A DNA stretch of 64,000 nt, from positions 1-64,000 of the forward strand of contig NZ_VDMA02000025.1 of assembly GCF_006334915.2 (NCBI RefSeq), given 5' to 3'. Of this stretch, positions 63,684 through 64,000 are shown one piece after another. The stretch is from Microbispora catharanthi. Lineage in GTDB: Bacteria > Actinomycetota > Actinomycetes > Streptosporangiales > Streptosporangiaceae. The translations under genes and the position numbers were made by a program. The first letter of the stretch is position 1. Each line of letters begins with the position of its first letter. The notes beneath the pieces were generated by a model. It ran no database searches. It was given only the letters and a program-made list of their open reading frames with translations, and was not told the origin of the DNA.

Positions 63684-64000
63684 ATGCTCGCCGTGATCCG
63701 TTACTCGGTGCCGGGCGCCCGCGCCGACGAGTTCGCCGCCCAGGCGCGCGCCATCCTCGATCTGCTTTCCGCGCAGCCGGGATACCTGCGCGGGCAGATC
63801 GGCAGGTCGGTGGACGAGCCGGTCCTGTGGGCGGTGGTCAGCGAGTGGGAGGGCGCGGGCTACTACCGGCGCGCCCTGTCGGCGGCCCGGATGGTGATGT
63901 ATCCCCTGATGACCCTTATGATCAACGAGCCCAGCGCCTTCGAGGGCGTCTACGCGCTGCCGGGCGAGGGGGCGAGCGCGGGGACCGTGGGCAAGGCTTG
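63684..64000 (+). CDS. Antibiotic-biosynthesis-monooxygenase-like protein, runs off the window
   Basis: The frame from ATG 63684 is open to the end of the window (105 codons seen). VIRYSVPGARADEFAAQARAIL, SAQPGYLRGQIGRSVDEPVLWAVVSEWEG and YYRRALSAARM fit the dimeric ferredoxin-like ABM fold, in which small monooxygenases or heme-degrading enzymes are found. An in-frame ATG at 63672 is an alternative start. The C-terminus is not visible. Confidence 0.7.
   Translation, partial: MLAVIRYSVPGARADEFAAQARAILDLLSAQPGYLRGQIGRSVDEPVLWAVVSEWEGAGYYRRALSAARMVMYPLMTLMINEPSAFEGVYALPGEGASAGTVGKA

Overview
This window is high-GC actinomycete chromosome with strong GC3 bias, frequent GTG/TTG starts and many 4-bp ATGA/GTGA gene overlaps. 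Gene content and order (hemW, hrcA-dnaJ-rsmE, phoH-ybeY-CNNM-era, recO-uppS, a Zur-type Fur gene) resemble a filamentous actinomycete of the Streptosporangiaceae type; this placement is inferred from gene content, not from a marker gene.

Left edge (1-4.13 kb): the end of an integrative element of the AICE type, with the tail of a GntR regulator, a pSAM2-type replication initiator, a small coupled ORF, 10-bp tandem repeats and a large serine integrase. Immediately beyond the integrase start lies the first 46 codons of a secreted family-18 chitinase gene, cut off at its WGIYG motif, so the element appears to sit inside a chitinase gene. A Tat-exported CDP-diacylglycerol pyrophosphatase-like protein follows.

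Housekeeping block (5.7-19.3 kb): hemW, DUF3097, a membrane protein, CIRCE-hrcA-dnaJ-rsmE, a hydrolase relic, an ECF sigma factor with a membrane partner, HIT, phoH-like, ybeY, a CNNM/CBS protein, a lipoprotein, a degenerate cytidine-deaminase-like protein and era. Nitrogen block (19.4-29 kb): ureABCFGD on the minus strand, divergent from a complete urea ABC importer urtABCDE. Then GNAT, DUF2630, a leucine-rich leader peptide with attenuator-like hairpins, and leuA.

Accessory region (33-43 kb): a FUSC/MarR chimeric relic, a TetR-YrdB-epimerase-oxidoreductase group, glutamate dehydrogenase, a PhoD-like phosphatase, and an Lrp-dimethylargininase-ornithine aminotransferase group.

The most interesting part is 42.8-51.7 kb. 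A tightly overlapping minus-strand operon encodes an MppP/RohP-like PLP arginine oxidase, a PIN-like small protein, a DapA-like aldolase, a heme-oxygenase-like diiron N-oxygenase, a Rieske ferredoxin, an NCS1 permease and a DsbA-like monothiol protein. This set matches the enzyme logic of the L-arginine to azomycin (2-nitroimidazole) route. A neighbouring TetR-controlled operon (DMT transporter, metallo-beta-lactamase-fold protein, second DsbA-like paralogue) may add tailoring, export or self-protection. The right part (52.5-64 kb) holds a TetR/ABC exporter pair, LysR, an XRE/ATPase regulatory pair, a CDP-alcohol phosphotransferase pair, recO, uppS, CGNR, a Zur-type regulator and the start of a monooxygenase gene.
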